NCBI GenBank assembly: GCA_003021785.1
Contig: PXQU01000003.1
Span: 1-64,000, forward strand
Direction of reading: 5' to 3'
Source: Halobacteriales archaeon QH_7_65_31
Lineage (GTDB): Archaea; Halobacteriota; Halobacteria; Halobacteriales; Haloarculaceae
Length of the DNA stretch: 64,000 bases
Shown here one piece after another: positions 37,574 to 47,715 of this stretch (positions are counted from its first letter, which is position 1; the number at the start of each line of letters is the position of its first letter). Both the position numbers and the translations under genes were made by a program. The notes beneath the pieces were generated by a model. The model saw nothing but the letters and a program-made list of their open reading frames with translations. It had not been told where the DNA came from and ran no database searches.

Positions 37574-38110
37574 ATGGTTCGAGAGACGCCGAAGGGGACC
37601 TCCGTCGGCGTAGACGACCCGTACGCGTTCGTTGAGCGGTGCGACTATCTCACCGACGACGGGCGCTGCCGGTACGCCGTCGAACACGGGCACAACGACC
37701 CCGAGTTCGCCCGCGAGCGCCGCCGTGACGACCTCAGATGTCCCGCAGCCGACCCCCACGGTTCGTGGGCGTGGGTCGACTGCCCGAAGTTCCGATCACG
37801 CACCGACGGCGGGGAGTGTCTCCGTTGTGGACTGACGGCGCACCGACAGGCACACGACGACAGCCGCCCGCTGTTAGAGGAGCACCATCTCGAATACGCC
37901 GCCGACGACCGCCGCGAGCTGAGCCACGAGATCACCGTCTCGCTCTGTCGGTGGTGTCACGCCACGGTCCACCAGTCGTGGGGGCGGGTGGACGACGATG
38001 TCTCCCCGGACGCCGAGGCGCTGGCCGCCCGCGAACAGCGCCGGAGCGACGAGCAGTCCGAGACCGCGTTCACGACGGCCGCAGACCGTGCCGCCGACGG
38101 CGACGAGTAG
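37574..38110 (+). CDS. HNH-like zinc-binding protein, haloarchaeal
   Basis: A 178-residue protein rich in Cys and His. The N-terminal half has [25 protein letters not shown] and VDCPKF; the second half has [26 protein letters not shown] and [15 protein letters not shown]. The last part is laid out like an HNH endonuclease finger, a His pair followed by a CxxC-H...H element. I infer a zinc-stabilised HNH fold, but a nuclease role is not shown. I chose ATG 37574 because the longer frame covers the divergent promoter of the GGGP synthase gene. Confidence 0.75.
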   Translation: MVRETPKGTSVGVDDPYAFVERCDYLTDDGRCRYAVEHGHNDPEFARERRRDDLRCPAADPHGSWAWVDCPKFRSRTDGGECLRCGLTAHRQAHDDSRPLLEEHHLEYAADDRRELSHEITVSLCRWCHATVHQSWGRVDDDVSPDAEALAAREQRRSDEQSETAFTTAADRAADGDE

Positions 38111-38173
38111 CCCGAACGCGTCTGCTCGGCCCGTATTCCGTAGATATTTGACGACGACCGTGCTACGACCGGT

Positions 38174-38722
38174 ATGACCCGTATCGTCGTCGTGGACAAC
38201 CACGGCCAGTTCACCCACCTCGAACACCGGACGCTGCGCGATCTGGGCGTCGACGTGGAGACCGTCGATAACGAGACGCCGCCCGCCGAGACCGACGCCG
38301 ACGGCTATGTCCTCTCTGGCGGGCCGTCGATGGACCGCGTCGGTCGCGCACCGGAGTATCTCGACGCTCCCGTCCCCGTCCTCGGCATCTGTCTCGGCCA
38401 CCAGCTCATCGCGACCGAGCTGGGCGGCGAGGTCGAATCCGGCGACTACGGCGGCTACGCCGACGTGGACGTGCGTATCGACGACGACACCGACCCGCTG
38501 GTCGGCTCGCTCGCGTCCCAGACCCGCGTGTGGGCCAGCCACGCCGACGAGGTCACCCGCGTTCCCGAGGGGTTCGAGCGCACCGCAACGAGTGACGTGT
38601 GCGGTATCGAGGCGATGAGCGACACCGACCGCGATCTGTACGGCGTCCAGTGGCATCCGGAGGTCGCCCACACCGAGCGCGGCGAGGAGCTGTTCGAGAA
38701 CTTCGTCGCTCGCTGTTCGTGA
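38174..38722 (+). CDS. guaAA: GMP synthase, glutamine amidotransferase subunit
   Basis: A 182-residue class I glutamine amidotransferase, the archaeal stand-alone subunit that feeds ammonia to the GMP synthase ATP-pyrophosphatase subunit. The nucleophile is Cys 73 in LGICLGHQLIA and the catalytic His-Glu pair is in GVQWHPEVAHTERG. The start MTRIVVVDNHGQFTHL is typical. The partner subunit is not in this window. ATG at 38174. Confidence 0.94.
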   Translation: MTRIVVVDNHGQFTHLEHRTLRDLGVDVETVDNETPPAETDADGYVLSGGPSMDRVGRAPEYLDAPVPVLGICLGHQLIATELGGEVESGDYGGYADVDVRIDDDTDPLVGSLASQTRVWASHADEVTRVPEGFERTATSDVCGIEAMSDTDRDLYGVQWHPEVAHTERGEELFENFVARCS

Positions 38723-38817
38723 CCGTCGGACGGAGGTCAGACGAACCAACGTGTGAGTCGTCTCCACCCCGGGTTGGTGTCCGTAGGGTTATTTGACCCG
38801 AGCGAGAACGCGAGCCA

Positions 38818-40689
38818 ATGACAGCATCACAGGGTGATCTCGCCTCGCTGTCCCGGTTCATCTTCCGCGCGCCGAGCTGGTACTCCAGTCTCGCCTTCGC
38901 GCTCGCCGTCGCGGCGCTCGCCGGTATCGCGGCCTTCGACTCCCGATTTATCCTCGAAGACGTCTGGGAGGGGATCTTCTACATCGGCATTCCGACGGTC
39001 GTCGCCAGTGCCGTGACGCCGTACGTCGATCGTCTGCTCGGTGGCAGTCTCACCCCGAACCGCGCCTCGCTGCTCGCGCTCGTCTGTGAGCTGCTCATCG
39101 TCGGCGTCCTCATCGTCGCCTCCGTCCTCGCGGTCGCGACCCGGCTCGGACAGAACTTCGTCTTCGATTCGCTGTTGGCCGCGCTCGCGGCCGTGTTCGC
39201 GCTCCGGCTGCTCGTGACGATGGCGATCTCACACCGGTCGCCGCTGCGCGCGAGTCTCCCCGCCAGCATCCAGACGGTGACCGCCGCGCTTCTGCTGTTC
39301 GTCTACACCGGCGCGGCCCGCTATCTGGAGGTCGGCGGCTCGCTCTCCATGTCGTTCCTCTCGCCGGCCTCGCGGGTCACCGAAGCACCGGCGGAGCTGC
39401 AGCTGCTCTACGTCGTCCCGTCGGATTTCGTCGTGCTGGGCGGGATGTGCGTCCTGTACGCGTCCGCGGTGACGCTGTTCGTCGCCATCATCGACCGACC
39501 GTGGCAGCGGTCGATGGGGATCTCCGTCCTCGATTTCCTCCGCGGGTTCATCGGTCACATTGCGGAAGGGACCCGCGAGCTGGAGACGTTCTTCGAGCGG
39601 ATCGGCGAGGAGGCGGTCGTCCCCGTGACCGTGCTCTCCTTTCGCACCGACGAGGGGGAGAAAGCCCGGCTCGTGCTCCCGATGATCCACCCCGGCCCGA
39701 TGGGTGAGATCGGCGGTGGAAATCTCCCCGAGCGCATCGCCCGACAGGCCGACGGGCTCGCCTTCCCGCCCCACGCCACCGCCGGACACGACTTCAATCT
39801 CGTCACCTCGCGCGAGGTGGACACCCTCCTCGATGCGACCGACCGCGCGATGGCGGAGCTGGAGTATCACGACGCGGCGACCGAGAGCGTCCGCACGAGC
39901 GATGGCGACGCGACGCTGCTCGCGCAGGCGTTCGGGGACGACGCGTTCATGACCGCCACCTACGCTCCGAACTTCGCCGACGACGTGGAGTACGCCGTCG
40001 GACTCTCCGCGCAGGCGGAGGCCCGGCGGGGTGGACTGGAGGACATCATGCTCGCTGACGCCCACAACTGCAACAACGGGCTCGACGGCGACGACATCGG
40101 CCACGTCGTCCCCGGATCGAAACGCTCCTTCGACATGATCGAGGGCGCACGCGAGTCCGGCGACCGACTCGCCGACTCGCCCCGACATCCGATCCAGCTC
40201 GGCACGGCGTGGGACCGCACCCGCTGGGAACCGCTCGACGGGATCGGCCCGCTCGGCGTCCGAGTCGCCGTCACCGAGGTGAACGGGCAGGAGACGGCGT
40301 ACGTCCTCGTCGACGGCAACAACATGGAGCCGGGGCTGCGCGACTCGATCGTCGAGACCCTCGAATCCCACGTCGATCTCGCCGAGGTGTTGACGACGGA
40401 CACCCACATCGTCAACACCGTCGAGGCGTCGAATCAGGTGGGCGAGCGCATGGACGGCGAGGAGCTCCGGCTCCTCATCACCGAACTCGTCGAGGAGGCA
40501 TGTGACGATCTCGAACCGGTCGAGGCGGGAATGGCGACGGAACGCGCCGAGGTCACCGTCTTCGGCAACGACCGTACTGAATCGCTGGCCGCCCACGCCA
40601 ACGCGATGGTACAGATGGGTGGCGCGCTGGCGGCGATGTTCGGCTTCGCGCTCACCGTCATCTCGATCGTCCTATTCTTCCTGACCTAA
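38818..40689 (+). CDS. DUF2070 family membrane protein
   Basis: A 623-residue archaeal protein. The first ~240 residues hold six or seven hydrophobic helices, a long soluble domain follows, and a last helix lies at the very end (GFALTVISIVLFFL). The soluble part includes LPMIHPGPMGEIGGGNLPER, ATAGHDFNLV and LADAHNCNNG, His/Asp-rich blocks that suggest a metal site. The family is widespread in archaea but uncharacterised. Its end overlaps the convergent DUF3194 gene by 18 bp. Confidence 0.88.
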   Translation: MTASQGDLASLSRFIFRAPSWYSSLAFALAVAALAGIAAFDSRFILEDVWEGIFYIGIPTVVASAVTPYVDRLLGGSLTPNRASLLALVCELLIVGVLIVASVLAVATRLGQNFVFDSLLAALAAVFALRLLVTMAISHRSPLRASLPASIQTVTAALLLFVYTGAARYLEVGGSLSMSFLSPASRVTEAPAELQLLYVVPSDFVVLGGMCVLYASAVTLFVAIIDRPWQRSMGISVLDFLRGFIGHIAEGTRELETFFERIGEEAVVPVTVLSFRTDEGEKARLVLPMIHPGPMGEIGGGNLPERIARQADGLAFPPHATAGHDFNLVTSREVDTLLDATDRAMAELEYHDAATESVRTSDGDATLLAQAFGDDAFMTATYAPNFADDVEYAVGLSAQAEARRGGLEDIMLADAHNCNNGLDGDDIGHVVPGSKRSFDMIEGARESGDRLADSPRHPIQLGTAWDRTRWEPLDGIGPLGVRVAVTEVNGQETAYVLVDGNNMEPGLRDSIVETLESHVDLAEVLTTDTHIVNTVEASNQVGERMDGEELRLLITELVEEACDDLEPVEAGMATERAEVTVFGNDRTESLAAHANAMVQMGGALAAMFGFALTVISIVLFFLT

Positions 40690-40920
40690 GAACAGCTCGT
40701 CGACGGCACTCCGTGCGGCGCGGGCCGCCTCGTCGGCCACCTGCGCGGCGTCCTCCTCGGCGTCGAGATACACGTCGACGTCGAGGACGCCTTCCTCGAA
40801 GGTGACCGTCACGTCGAGATCGCGTACGTCACTCTGCGCGTAGCGTGAGAAAACGAGACCCTCCGCGGCGTCGGAGGCGGTTTCGACAATCTGTTCGGCA
40901 GTCGGCTCGTCGTCGCCCAT
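40672..40920 (-). CDS. DUF3194 family protein
   Basis: An 82-residue acidic protein that I assign to DUF3194 from its size, its position directly after prefoldin beta, and the pattern of an N-terminal helix, the beta pair LDVTVTFEEGVLDVDVYL, and a C-terminal helix. Its function is unknown. The ATG at 40920 shares one base with the prefoldin stop codon (TAATG), so the two are probably translated together. Confidence 0.75.
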   Translation of the reverse strand: MGDDEPTAEQIVETASDAAEGLVFSRYAQSDVRDLDVTVTFEEGVLDVDVYLDAEEDAAQVADEAARAARSAVDELFLGQEE

Positions 40921-41312
40921 TACGCGCCGCCCGGACCCTGTGGTCCCTGCGGGCCGCCCGCACCGCCACCCTGCTGGAGCATGTTCTGTAGCTCCGACTG
41001 GAGACTGTCGAACTGCTCTTCGACGCGCTCCTCCTGCTTTTCGAGCGTGTCGACGCGGACTTCGAGCGAGTCGACCTTCTCGTCGAGCGTCTCGTACGCC
41101 TCGTCGTACTCCGTCTCGACGAGCAGCTCGCCGACCTCGCGGTACATCTCAAGCCCCTCGTCCAGCTCGTCCAGCGTCTCCAGTGCCATCTTCGACTCCT
41201 GATACGTGGTCTGGGCCTGCTCCTTCTGTGCGGCGACCTGTTGGGCCGTGTCCTGCAGATCCTGTAGCTCCTCGATCTTCTCTTGTGCTTCCGGCGGAAG
41301 GTTACCCTGCAT
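40920..41312 (-). CDS. pfdB: Prefoldin subunit beta
   Basis: A 130-residue coiled-coil protein. Two long helices (about 5-55 and 70-115) flank the short beta hairpin region [12 protein letters not shown], as in prefoldin beta. The Gly/Pro/Gln-rich tail is an addition. Prefoldin alpha-beta hexamers hand unfolded proteins to the thermosome; alpha is not in this window. ATG at 41312. Confidence 0.94.
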   Translation of the reverse strand: MQGNLPPEAQEKIEELQDLQDTAQQVAAQKEQAQTTYQESKMALETLDELDEGLEMYREVGELLVETEYDEAYETLDEKVDSLEVRVDTLEKQEERVEEQFDSLQSELQNMLQQGGGAGGPQGPQGPGGA

Positions 41313-41404
41313 GTCTTCGGCGACGGGCTTGCCGGTGAAAAACCCCCGCTTTCCGTCTCTCTCCGTTCAGGGGCTGATTCGCCCGCCGGCGTCCGGATTC
41401 TCGC

Positions 41405-41650
41405 TCACACCTCGGCGACGGACTCGGCCACCTCGACCAGCGAGAGCCAGGTGTTCACCCCCGCGCGGAGTGCGACGAGATCGTCCGCCTCGACGCGTAG
41501 CTCGACCGTCTCACCCGACCGGGAGAGGACGGCGCGGCTCCGGTCCTCCTCGATATCGTCGATCTCCTGCTCGACGCTTCCGGCGACGAGTCGCGCGGCT
41601 CTCTCGTCGGCGTACTCGAAAACGAGCGTCGCCGCGTGTGGCCGGCTCAA
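41405..41650 (-). CDS. pcc1: KEOPS complex subunit Pcc1
   Basis: An 81-residue protein with the Pcc1 pattern [20 protein letters not shown] followed by a paired-strand region and [18 protein letters not shown]. Pcc1 dimerises the KEOPS complex, which makes the t6A modification of tRNAs. The only start available at this end is TTG 41650, which overlaps the rpoP stop codon as TTGA. A TTG start is unusual here, and it implies dependence on rpoP translation. Confidence 0.85.
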   Translation of the reverse strand: MSRPHAATLVFEYADERAARLVAGSVEQEIDDIEEDRSRAVLSRSGETVELRVEADDLVALRAGVNTWLSLVEVAESVAEV

Positions 41651-41778
41651 CTGACCTGAACGGTCTTGATGTCGCGGCTGCGCTCCTTCAGCAGGACGCG
41701 GTGGCCGCAGTACGGACAGCGGACGCCGCCGTACTCGTCGAGGCTCACGTCGCGCTTACAGCGTGAACACTTGTACAT
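41647..41778 (-). CDS. rpoP: RNA polymerase subunit P (Rpo12)
   Basis: A 43-residue zinc-ribbon protein, [11 protein letters not shown] followed by [18 protein letters not shown]: two CxxC pairs and the basic, conserved C-terminus of archaeal Rpo12/eukaryotic Rpb12. The ATG at 41778 follows the eL43 stop codon by two bases. Together with eL43, pcc1 and pfdB it forms a tight, conserved translation/transcription cluster. Confidence 0.94.
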   Translation of the reverse strand: MYKCSRCKRDVSLDEYGGVRCPYCGHRVLLKERSRDIKTVQVS

Positions 41779-41780
41779 CG

Positions 41781-42050
41781 TTACTCCTCGTCGCCGAGCG
41801 CGGCGCGCAGCGACCGTCGGACGGTGCGACCGCCCGGCGTCTCCGGCTGGTAGGAGCCGCCGGCGAACTTGTGTCCGCACGCACCACACTGCCAGATCCC
41901 GGTCCCCTGTCGGTCGACGCGGTCCTCACCGCAGGACGGGCAGCTGTGGTCGGCGTTCATCTCTCCTTCGATCTCGGCGACGCGGCGACGCGCGACGCGG
42001 CCGTAGCGTGCGCCGAATCGGCCGGCGCTCCCGGTGACACTGTTGCTCAT
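41781..42050 (-). CDS. rpl37ae: 50S ribosomal protein eL43 (L37Ae)
   Basis: An 89-residue ribosomal protein with the L37Ae zinc finger [19 protein letters not shown]...CGACGH, spaced as in other archaea, and the N-terminal [19 protein letters not shown] chose ATG 42050 ([10 protein letters not shown]), because it matches the family; nine extra codons upstream are open but not family-like. First gene of the eL43-rpoP-pcc1 group. Confidence 0.95.
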   Translation of the reverse strand: MSNSVTGSAGRFGARYGRVARRRVAEIEGEMNADHSCPSCGEDRVDRQGTGIWQCGACGHKFAGGSYQPETPGGRTVRRSLRAALGDEE

Positions 42051-42095
42051 GTCGTATCGGACTGGTCTCGCGGTCATAAACCCTACGAGACGGCC

Positions 42096-42818
42096 CTACT
42101 CCCGAAGCTCCGTCTCGCCGAGCGCGTGGTTCAGATCTGCCCGGATCCGCTCGCCGAGCTTCCGGCTGTCGGCCGTCGTGACGACGCGGTTCTCCTGGAC
42201 CGACGAGCCGTCGCGAATCAGCAGCCGGACGTTGCCGGTGTCGTCGGCACGCGTCGCCTTCGCCCGCACCCCGGAGTTCGACCCAGCGCCGCCGGCGTCA
42301 ATCGGTCCCGGAATGATCTTCTTCACGTGCGGATGCTCACCGACGGTCTGGATCGCCTCCATCCCATCGCGCTCACCGATGAGCGTGGTGTGGCTCCCGC
42401 CTAACTTCTCGCCCGGCGGCGTATTCACGACCTCCAGTGCCGGCTCGCCCTGCTGGTCGAGCACGTGTTCGACAGGGTTCTCCTCGGGGACGCGATACAG
42501 CGTGTAATGAAGCTCGGCGCGAACGGCATCGAGCACCGCCCTGTTGCCGGCCGCATAGAGCTCCTCCGGGCGCTTTCTGTGGACCTCGTCAGCGACCCGA
42601 CCGGCGAAGTTCCGGAGCTCTCGCGGCTCCCGCTCGGGGTCGGATTCTGGGCGGGTCGTCACCGTGCGCTGGGCGACGGTCTCCTCGTCGAGCAGGCAGG
42701 TGACGGTCGCGCGGTCGCGGTTACAATCGATGACGGCGGTGTCGGTGTTGTGCGTCCGGCAGGTGAGACAGAAGTCACCGGGGCGTTCGAGCGGCGTGCC
42801 ACACTGCCGGCAGTCCAT
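42096..42818 (-). CDS. DUF2103 domain protein with N-terminal zinc ribbon
   Basis: A 240-residue protein. An N-terminal zinc ribbon (CRQCGTPLERPGDFCLTCR) is followed by a central region and a C-terminal DUF2103 part with HTTLIGERDGMEAIQ, HPHVKKIIPGPIDAG and LLIRDGSSVQENRVVTT, which looks like a small RNA- or DNA-binding metal-binding domain. Function is unknown. It sits 45 bp upstream of eL43 on the same strand, which suggests a link to translation. Confidence 0.82.
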   Translation of the reverse strand: MDCRQCGTPLERPGDFCLTCRTHNTDTAVIDCNRDRATVTCLLDEETVAQRTVTTRPESDPEREPRELRNFAGRVADEVHRKRPEELYAAGNRAVLDAVRAELHYTLYRVPEENPVEHVLDQQGEPALEVVNTPPGEKLGGSHTTLIGERDGMEAIQTVGEHPHVKKIIPGPIDAGGAGSNSGVRAKATRADDTGNVRLLIRDGSSVQENRVVTTADSRKLGERIRADLNHALGETELRE

Positions 42819-42860
42819 ACGCGAACGAGACGACGCCGGCGCATAAACCGCCCGGAGCCG

Positions 42861-43580
42861 CTATCGGGACTTCCGTAGCTCGGCGACGTAGTTCCCGCGC
42901 TCGTTCCGCTCGATCACCTCGCGCAGCTCCCACGTTGACGGCGCGAGCAGTTCGCGCATCTCCGTCGGCGACACCGTGAGCAGATCGAACCACGGGGTAT
43001 GAGTCGTCTCGTACCGACTCCGCACGCGGAGCGCGCCGGGAAGCCGCCCGCGCCGGCGGTTCAGATCGTGGTAGTCGCGGTGGACAGGATCGTCAGTAGC
43101 GTGTGGATCGCGCGTGTCGGCCAGAACCCGGGCGTCGTCGGTCGTCACCTGCGCGAGGGCGTCGAGCACCCGCGGGGCGCGCTCGCGCGTCCCGACCAGT
43201 CCGAAGCCGTTCCCGAACATCACCACCGTGTCGAAGGTCCCGTCGAGCCGTGTCGCGTCGGCCACGTCCAGCTCGCGGGCGTCCACACCGCGCTCTCGGG
43301 CCACGGCCACGGCCCCCGGCGACACGTCGATGCCCACGGTCTCGGCGTCGAGCGCGTGTCCGACCCGGCCCGCGCCACAGCCGACGTCGAGGACACGCCC
43401 GTCGGCACGCTCGATCGCTGTCTGCTCGCGCGGACTCCACTGTTCGCGCTCGGCGAAGTACAGTTCCGGTCGCGGTGCGACCGTCACCAACCCGTCGTCG
43501 CGTTCGAGTATCTCACTGCCGGCGTCCCCCTCCGCGTGATCGCGGAGGAGCCGTCCGAAGGCGTCCTGCTCGCGGTCCAT
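42861..43580 (-). CDS. SAM-dependent methyltransferase, class I
   Basis: A 239-residue protein with a Rossmann-like methyltransferase fold: motif I RVLDVGCGAGRVGHAL, the acidic end of strand 2 in TVGIDVSPGA, and FDTVVMFGNGFG for motif IV. The C-terminal part includes RSRYETTHTPWFDLL. The substrate is unknown. ATG 43580 gives MDREQDAFGRLL; the longer frame start at 43628 is less likely. It lies between truD and the DUF2103 gene, all on the minus strand. Confidence 0.87.
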   Translation of the reverse strand: MDREQDAFGRLLRDHAEGDAGSEILERDDGLVTVAPRPELYFAEREQWSPREQTAIERADGRVLDVGCGAGRVGHALDAETVGIDVSPGAVAVARERGVDARELDVADATRLDGTFDTVVMFGNGFGLVGTRERAPRVLDALAQVTTDDARVLADTRDPHATDDPVHRDYHDLNRRRGRLPGALRVRSRYETTHTPWFDLLTVSPTEMRELLAPSTWELREVIERNERGNYVAELRKSR

Positions 43581-43629
43581 GCGCTCGCTACCGGGAGTCG
43601 GCACAAAACCTCTCCGCAGGTGTGTCAAC

Positions 43630-44955
43630 TCATCCCAACCGCTCGGGACGCACCTTCAGATACTCGCGCACCAGCGTCGTCGCGTAGCTCCCCTTCGGCA
43701 GCGCGAACCGGAACGTCAGCGGCTCCGGTCTCGTGAGATCGGTCGTTACGAGCACGGCACGCCGGGTTCCCTCGGAGTGGAACTCACCGGGAAGCTCGAA
43801 ATCCGATCGCTCGACCTCCTCGTCGGCGAGTATCTCGCATTCGATCTCACCCGGCTCACCGGCAGCGAGCTCGGTCTCCGTGCCGACGAGCGGCGCGGTG
43901 ACGAACGCCCGCCCGCGCTCGATATGGCGGTTGACCGTCTCGACGCGCTCCTCGTCGACGCGCTGGCGTCGGTCCATGTCGGGGACGGGTATCGGCGCAT
44001 CGCGGTCAGCGAAGGCGACCACGTCCCCTGCGACCGCGGCGTCGAACGGGAGCCCGCGTTCCAGTCGCGCCGAGACGACCCGGTTGAACAGATACGACTG
44101 GGCGGCGTGGACGAGGAGCTGCTGGAGATTCGACGGGAACTGTTCGAGTGCGGCCCGGAAGTCAGCCGGCTCCTCACCCCCGGTCTCCGCGAGTCCCTGT
44201 AACAGCGACCGCTCGTAGTGGAGCCGGCTCGGGAGCAGTTCGGTCAGCTCCCCCCAGTCGCTCCCCCAACGCTCCGCGACGGCACGACGAGCCTCGGCAC
44301 TCCCGTCCGGCTCCGTCTCGCTCGTGACCGTGACGTACGTTCGGACGGCTTCCTCCCACTCGCCACGGAGGATCGCCAGCCCGACCCGGTGCGTGACGGG
44401 CCGTGCGCTGCCGAACCGCTGCGGGCCGAAGTAGTTCGGCACGCCGACGCGCTCGTCGTCGCCGGCGAACGCCCGGAGTTCTGCCGTGATCTCGTCGACC
44501 TGTTCGGGGTGGTCGGCGTCGGTGACGGTGATCTCGAACTCGTTGCCCGCGAGGTCGCCAAAGAGGACAGGGCGACCGACACGCCCGAGGGGTTCGATCT
44601 CCGCGCCGTCGAGGGTCGGAAGCTCGGTCTCGTCGTCCAGCCGGACGGAGAACAGCTGCGTGGTGACGGCGTACTTGTCCTTCGTTCCGGCCCACGAGAC
44701 GCGCTCGCGAGAGACGCCGAGCTTCGCGGCGAGCGCCCCCGCGAAGTCGTTCGTGTCCCACTCGCGGAGCGTGGCACGGAAGACGACGTGTGCGTACGAG
44801 CCGGGATCGGCGTCGAGCGGCTCCGACTCGACGGCTTCGAGCTCGCGCACGCGGAACGCGTCGGCCGACTCGCGCAGGTGGCCGCCCGTCCCGTCGGTGT
44901 CACTGACGTACCACTCGACGCCCGTCGGACGCTCGTGACGGTGGGCCTCTCTCAT
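43630..44955 (-). CDS. truD: tRNA pseudouridine(13) synthase TruD
   Basis: A 441-residue archaeal TruD. The catalytic Asp lies near residue 93 in [14 protein letters not shown], and [12 protein letters not shown] and the C-terminal [14 protein letters not shown] are family signatures. It converts U13 of tRNAs to pseudouridine. I chose ATG 44955 ([12 protein letters not shown]), since the frame start at 45117 overlaps the topA promoter region and looks non-coding. Confidence 0.94.
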   Translation of the reverse strand: MREAHRHERPTGVEWYVSDTDGTGGHLRESADAFRVRELEAVESEPLDADPGSYAHVVFRATLREWDTNDFAGALAAKLGVSRERVSWAGTKDKYAVTTQLFSVRLDDETELPTLDGAEIEPLGRVGRPVLFGDLAGNEFEITVTDADHPEQVDEITAELRAFAGDDERVGVPNYFGPQRFGSARPVTHRVGLAILRGEWEEAVRTYVTVTSETEPDGSAEARRAVAERWGSDWGELTELLPSRLHYERSLLQGLAETGGEEPADFRAALEQFPSNLQQLLVHAAQSYLFNRVVSARLERGLPFDAAVAGDVVAFADRDAPIPVPDMDRRQRVDEERVETVNRHIERGRAFVTAPLVGTETELAAGEPGEIECEILADEEVERSDFELPGEFHSEGTRRAVLVTTDLTRPEPLTFRFALPKGSYATTLVREYLKVRPERLG

Positions 44956-45179
44956 CTGGTGTCCGTTCGGTCGGTGTCGGTATAGAGGCCGTGCTTCTGG
45001 TCTGGTGTCTCCGGGGTGTACTGTCAGCGAGCGAGCGGTCGCAGTGCCGTCGAAGATCGAGGTCGTCACGGCGTCGTCGATGTCGGTTTCACACGCAGAA
45101 TCCGAGAGCAGATACACAAGCCTCCCGTCGATTCCGGGCGTCGAAGTGTTTATTCCGGCTGTCGGCCCTAATTTCGATA

Positions 45180-47714
45180 ATGGAACTCATCGTCACCGAG
45201 AAGGACAACGCCGCCCGGCGTATCGCTGAGATCCTCGCCGAGGGCGGCCACGCTGTCGAGCGGACGAACGGCGTCAACGTCTACCGGTGGGGTGACACGC
45301 GCTGTATCGGGCTGTCGGGCCACGTCGTCGGCGTCGACTTCCCGCCCGAGTACAGCGACTGGCGCAACGTCCGGCCGGTCGAACTCTCCGAGGCGTCGGT
45401 CGTCAAGACCCCGACGAAGGAGAACATCGTCGCCGCGCTCGAATCGCTGGCGCGCGACGCCGACGAGGCGATCATCGCCACCGACTACGACCGCGAGGGA
45501 GAGCTCATCGGCAAGGAGGCGTACGAGCTCATCGAGGCGGTGACGGAGATTCCCATCGAGCGCGTCCGGTTCTCCTCGATCACTGAACGCGAGGTCCGGG
45601 ACGCCTTCGCGAGCCCCGAAGCACTCGATTTCGACGTGGCGGCCGCCGGCGAGGCCCGCCAGATAATCGACCTGATGTGGGGGGCCGCGCTGACGCGGTT
45701 TCTCTCGCTCACCGCCGGCCAGCTGGGCGACGATTTCATCTCCGTCGGACGGGTCCAGTCCCCGACGCTCAAGCTCATCGTGGACCGCGAACGAGAGATC
45801 GAGGCGTTCGACTCCGACGACTACTGGGAGATATACGGCGAGCTGACGAAAGCCGACGAGGGGTTCGAGGCGCAGTACTTCTATGAGGGCGAGGACGGCA
45901 CGGAGAACGAACGCGTCTGGAACGAGACCGACGCCGAGGACGCCCACGCCGACCTGCGAGCGGTGACGAGCGCGACCGTCACGTCCGTCCGCCGACGCAC
46001 CCGGACGGACGACCCGCCGGCGCCGTTCGACACGACGCAGTTCATCCGCGCCGCCGGGTCGTTGGGTTACTCCGCCCAGCGCGCGATGTCCATCGCCGAG
46101 GAGCTGTACACGACGGGCTGGATAACCTACCCGCGGACCGATAACACCGTCTATCCCGATGACCTCGACCCCGAGGAGCTGCTCGCGACGTTCGCTGACA
46201 CGGGGGCGTTCGGCGAGGACGCGGCGAGCCTGCTCGAACAGGAGTCAGTCGAGCCGACCGAGGGCGACGAGGAGACGACCGACCACCCGCCGATCCACCC
46301 GACCGGCGAGATCCCGGGCAGACAGGACCTCTCCGAGGACGAGTGGGAGGTGTTCGAACTCGTCGTCCGGCGGTTTCTCGCCACCTGTGCGGAGCCGGCG
46401 ACGTGGGCGCATCTGCGCGTCGTCGCGACGGCGAGCGGTCGCTCGCTGAAGGCGAACGGGAAACGACTCCTCGAACCGGGGTATCACGACGTGTACCCCT
46501 ACTCGTCGGCGAGCGAGAACCACGTCCCGGCGGTCGAGGAGGGCGACGAGCTCGCGCTCTCGGACGTGCGTATCGAGGAGAAGGAGACCCAGCCGCCCCG
46601 TCGGCGCGGCCAGTCGCGGCTCATCGAGACCATGGAGTCGCTCGGGGTAGGCACAAAAGCCACCCGCCACGAGACCATCCAGAAGCTGTACGACCGCGGC
46701 TACATCGAGAACGATCCGCCGCGACCGACCGGGCTGGCGATGGCGGTCGTCGAGGCCGCAGAGCAGTTCGCCTCCCACATCACCGACGAGGGGATGACCG
46801 CGACCCTCGAAGCCGATATGGACGCGATCGCCGCCGGCGAGAAGTCGCTCGACGCGGTGACCGACGACTCGCGCGAGATGCTCCGGCGTGTCTTCGAGGA
46901 CCTCCACGAGCACCGCGAGGAGATCGGTGAGTTCCTCCGCACGTCGCTGAAAGCCGACAAGACGCTCGGCCCGTGTCCGGAGTGTGGCGACGACCTGCTC
47001 GTACGTCGGTCGCGACAGGGATCGTACTTCGTCGGCTGTGACGGCTACCCCGACTGCGAGTACACGCTCCCGCTCCCGAGTCAGGGGGAGCCGACCGTCA
47101 TCGACGAGACGTGTGAGACGCACGGACTCGACCACGTGAAGCTGCTCGCCGGTCGCTCGACGTTCACCCACGGCTGTCCGCTGTGTAAGGCGAACGAGGC
47201 CGACGAGACCGAGGACAGAACAATCGGTGCGTGCCCGGAGTGCGGCGGGGACCACGCGGACGCCGCGAGCACTGGGGGCGACGGGGACGGCGGCGAACTC
47301 GCCATCAAACAGCTCCGCTCGGGGTCGCGACTCGTCGGCTGTACGCGGTATCCCGACTGCGACTACTCGCTCCCGCTCCCGCGGCGCGGCGATGTCGAGG
47401 TGACGGACAGCTACTGCGACGATCACGACCTGCCCGAGCTCGTCGTCCGCGACGGTGACGACGAGCCGTGGGAGCTGGGCTGTCCGATCTGTAACTACGC
47501 CGAGTATCAGGAGCGACAGGCCGCCAGTGCTATCGAGGACCTCGACGGCGTCGGTGCGAAGACGGCCGAGAAGCTCGCCGCCGCGGGGATCGAGAGCCTC
47601 TCGGACCTCTCGGCGGCAGACGCCGAGACGGTCGCCGGTGACGTGCAGGGGGTCTCGGCCGATCGGCTCCGCGACTGGCAGACCGAAGCGACCGACGCCG
47701 AGACCGCAGAGTAG
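45180..47714 (+). CDS. topA: DNA topoisomerase I (type IA)
   Basis: An 844-residue type IA topoisomerase. The TOPRIM motif DYDREGE is near residue 101, and the active-site Tyr is about residue 317 in [12 protein letters not shown]. The C-terminal part holds Cys4 zinc fingers ([13 protein letters not shown] with CDGYPDCEY, and two more pairs) and ends in a helix-hairpin-helix ([17 protein letters not shown]). It relaxes negative supercoils. The ATG at 45180 ([14 protein letters not shown]) is the family start. Confidence 0.96.
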   Translation: MELIVTEKDNAARRIAEILAEGGHAVERTNGVNVYRWGDTRCIGLSGHVVGVDFPPEYSDWRNVRPVELSEASVVKTPTKENIVAALESLARDADEAIIATDYDREGELIGKEAYELIEAVTEIPIERVRFSSITEREVRDAFASPEALDFDVAAAGEARQIIDLMWGAALTRFLSLTAGQLGDDFISVGRVQSPTLKLIVDREREIEAFDSDDYWEIYGELTKADEGFEAQYFYEGEDGTENERVWNETDAEDAHADLRAVTSATVTSVRRRTRTDDPPAPFDTTQFIRAAGSLGYSAQRAMSIAEELYTTGWITYPRTDNTVYPDDLDPEELLATFADTGAFGEDAASLLEQESVEPTEGDEETTDHPPIHPTGEIPGRQDLSEDEWEVFELVVRRFLATCAEPATWAHLRVVATASGRSLKANGKRLLEPGYHDVYPYSSASENHVPAVEEGDELALSDVRIEEKETQPPRRRGQSRLIETMESLGVGTKATRHETIQKLYDRGYIENDPPRPTGLAMAVVEAAEQFASHITDEGMTATLEADMDAIAAGEKSLDAVTDDSREMLRRVFEDLHEHREEIGEFLRTSLKADKTLGPCPECGDDLLVRRSRQGSYFVGCDGYPDCEYTLPLPSQGEPTVIDETCETHGLDHVKLLAGRSTFTHGCPLCKANEADETEDRTIGACPECGGDHADAASTGGDGDGGELAIKQLRSGSRLVGCTRYPDCDYSLPLPRRGDVEVTDSYCDDHDLPELVVRDGDDEPWELGCPICNYAEYQERQAASAIEDLDGVGAKTAEKLAAAGIESLSDLSAADAETVAGDVQGVSADRLRDWQTEATDAETAE

Positions 47715-47715
47715 C

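Noticed and set aside
39229-40596. 455-codon frame antisense to the DUF2070 gene
   Set aside because: Long antisense frames are common in GC-rich haloarchaeal DNA. The plus strand has a family-recognisable protein, while this one is His/Arg-rich with no family match in my reading.
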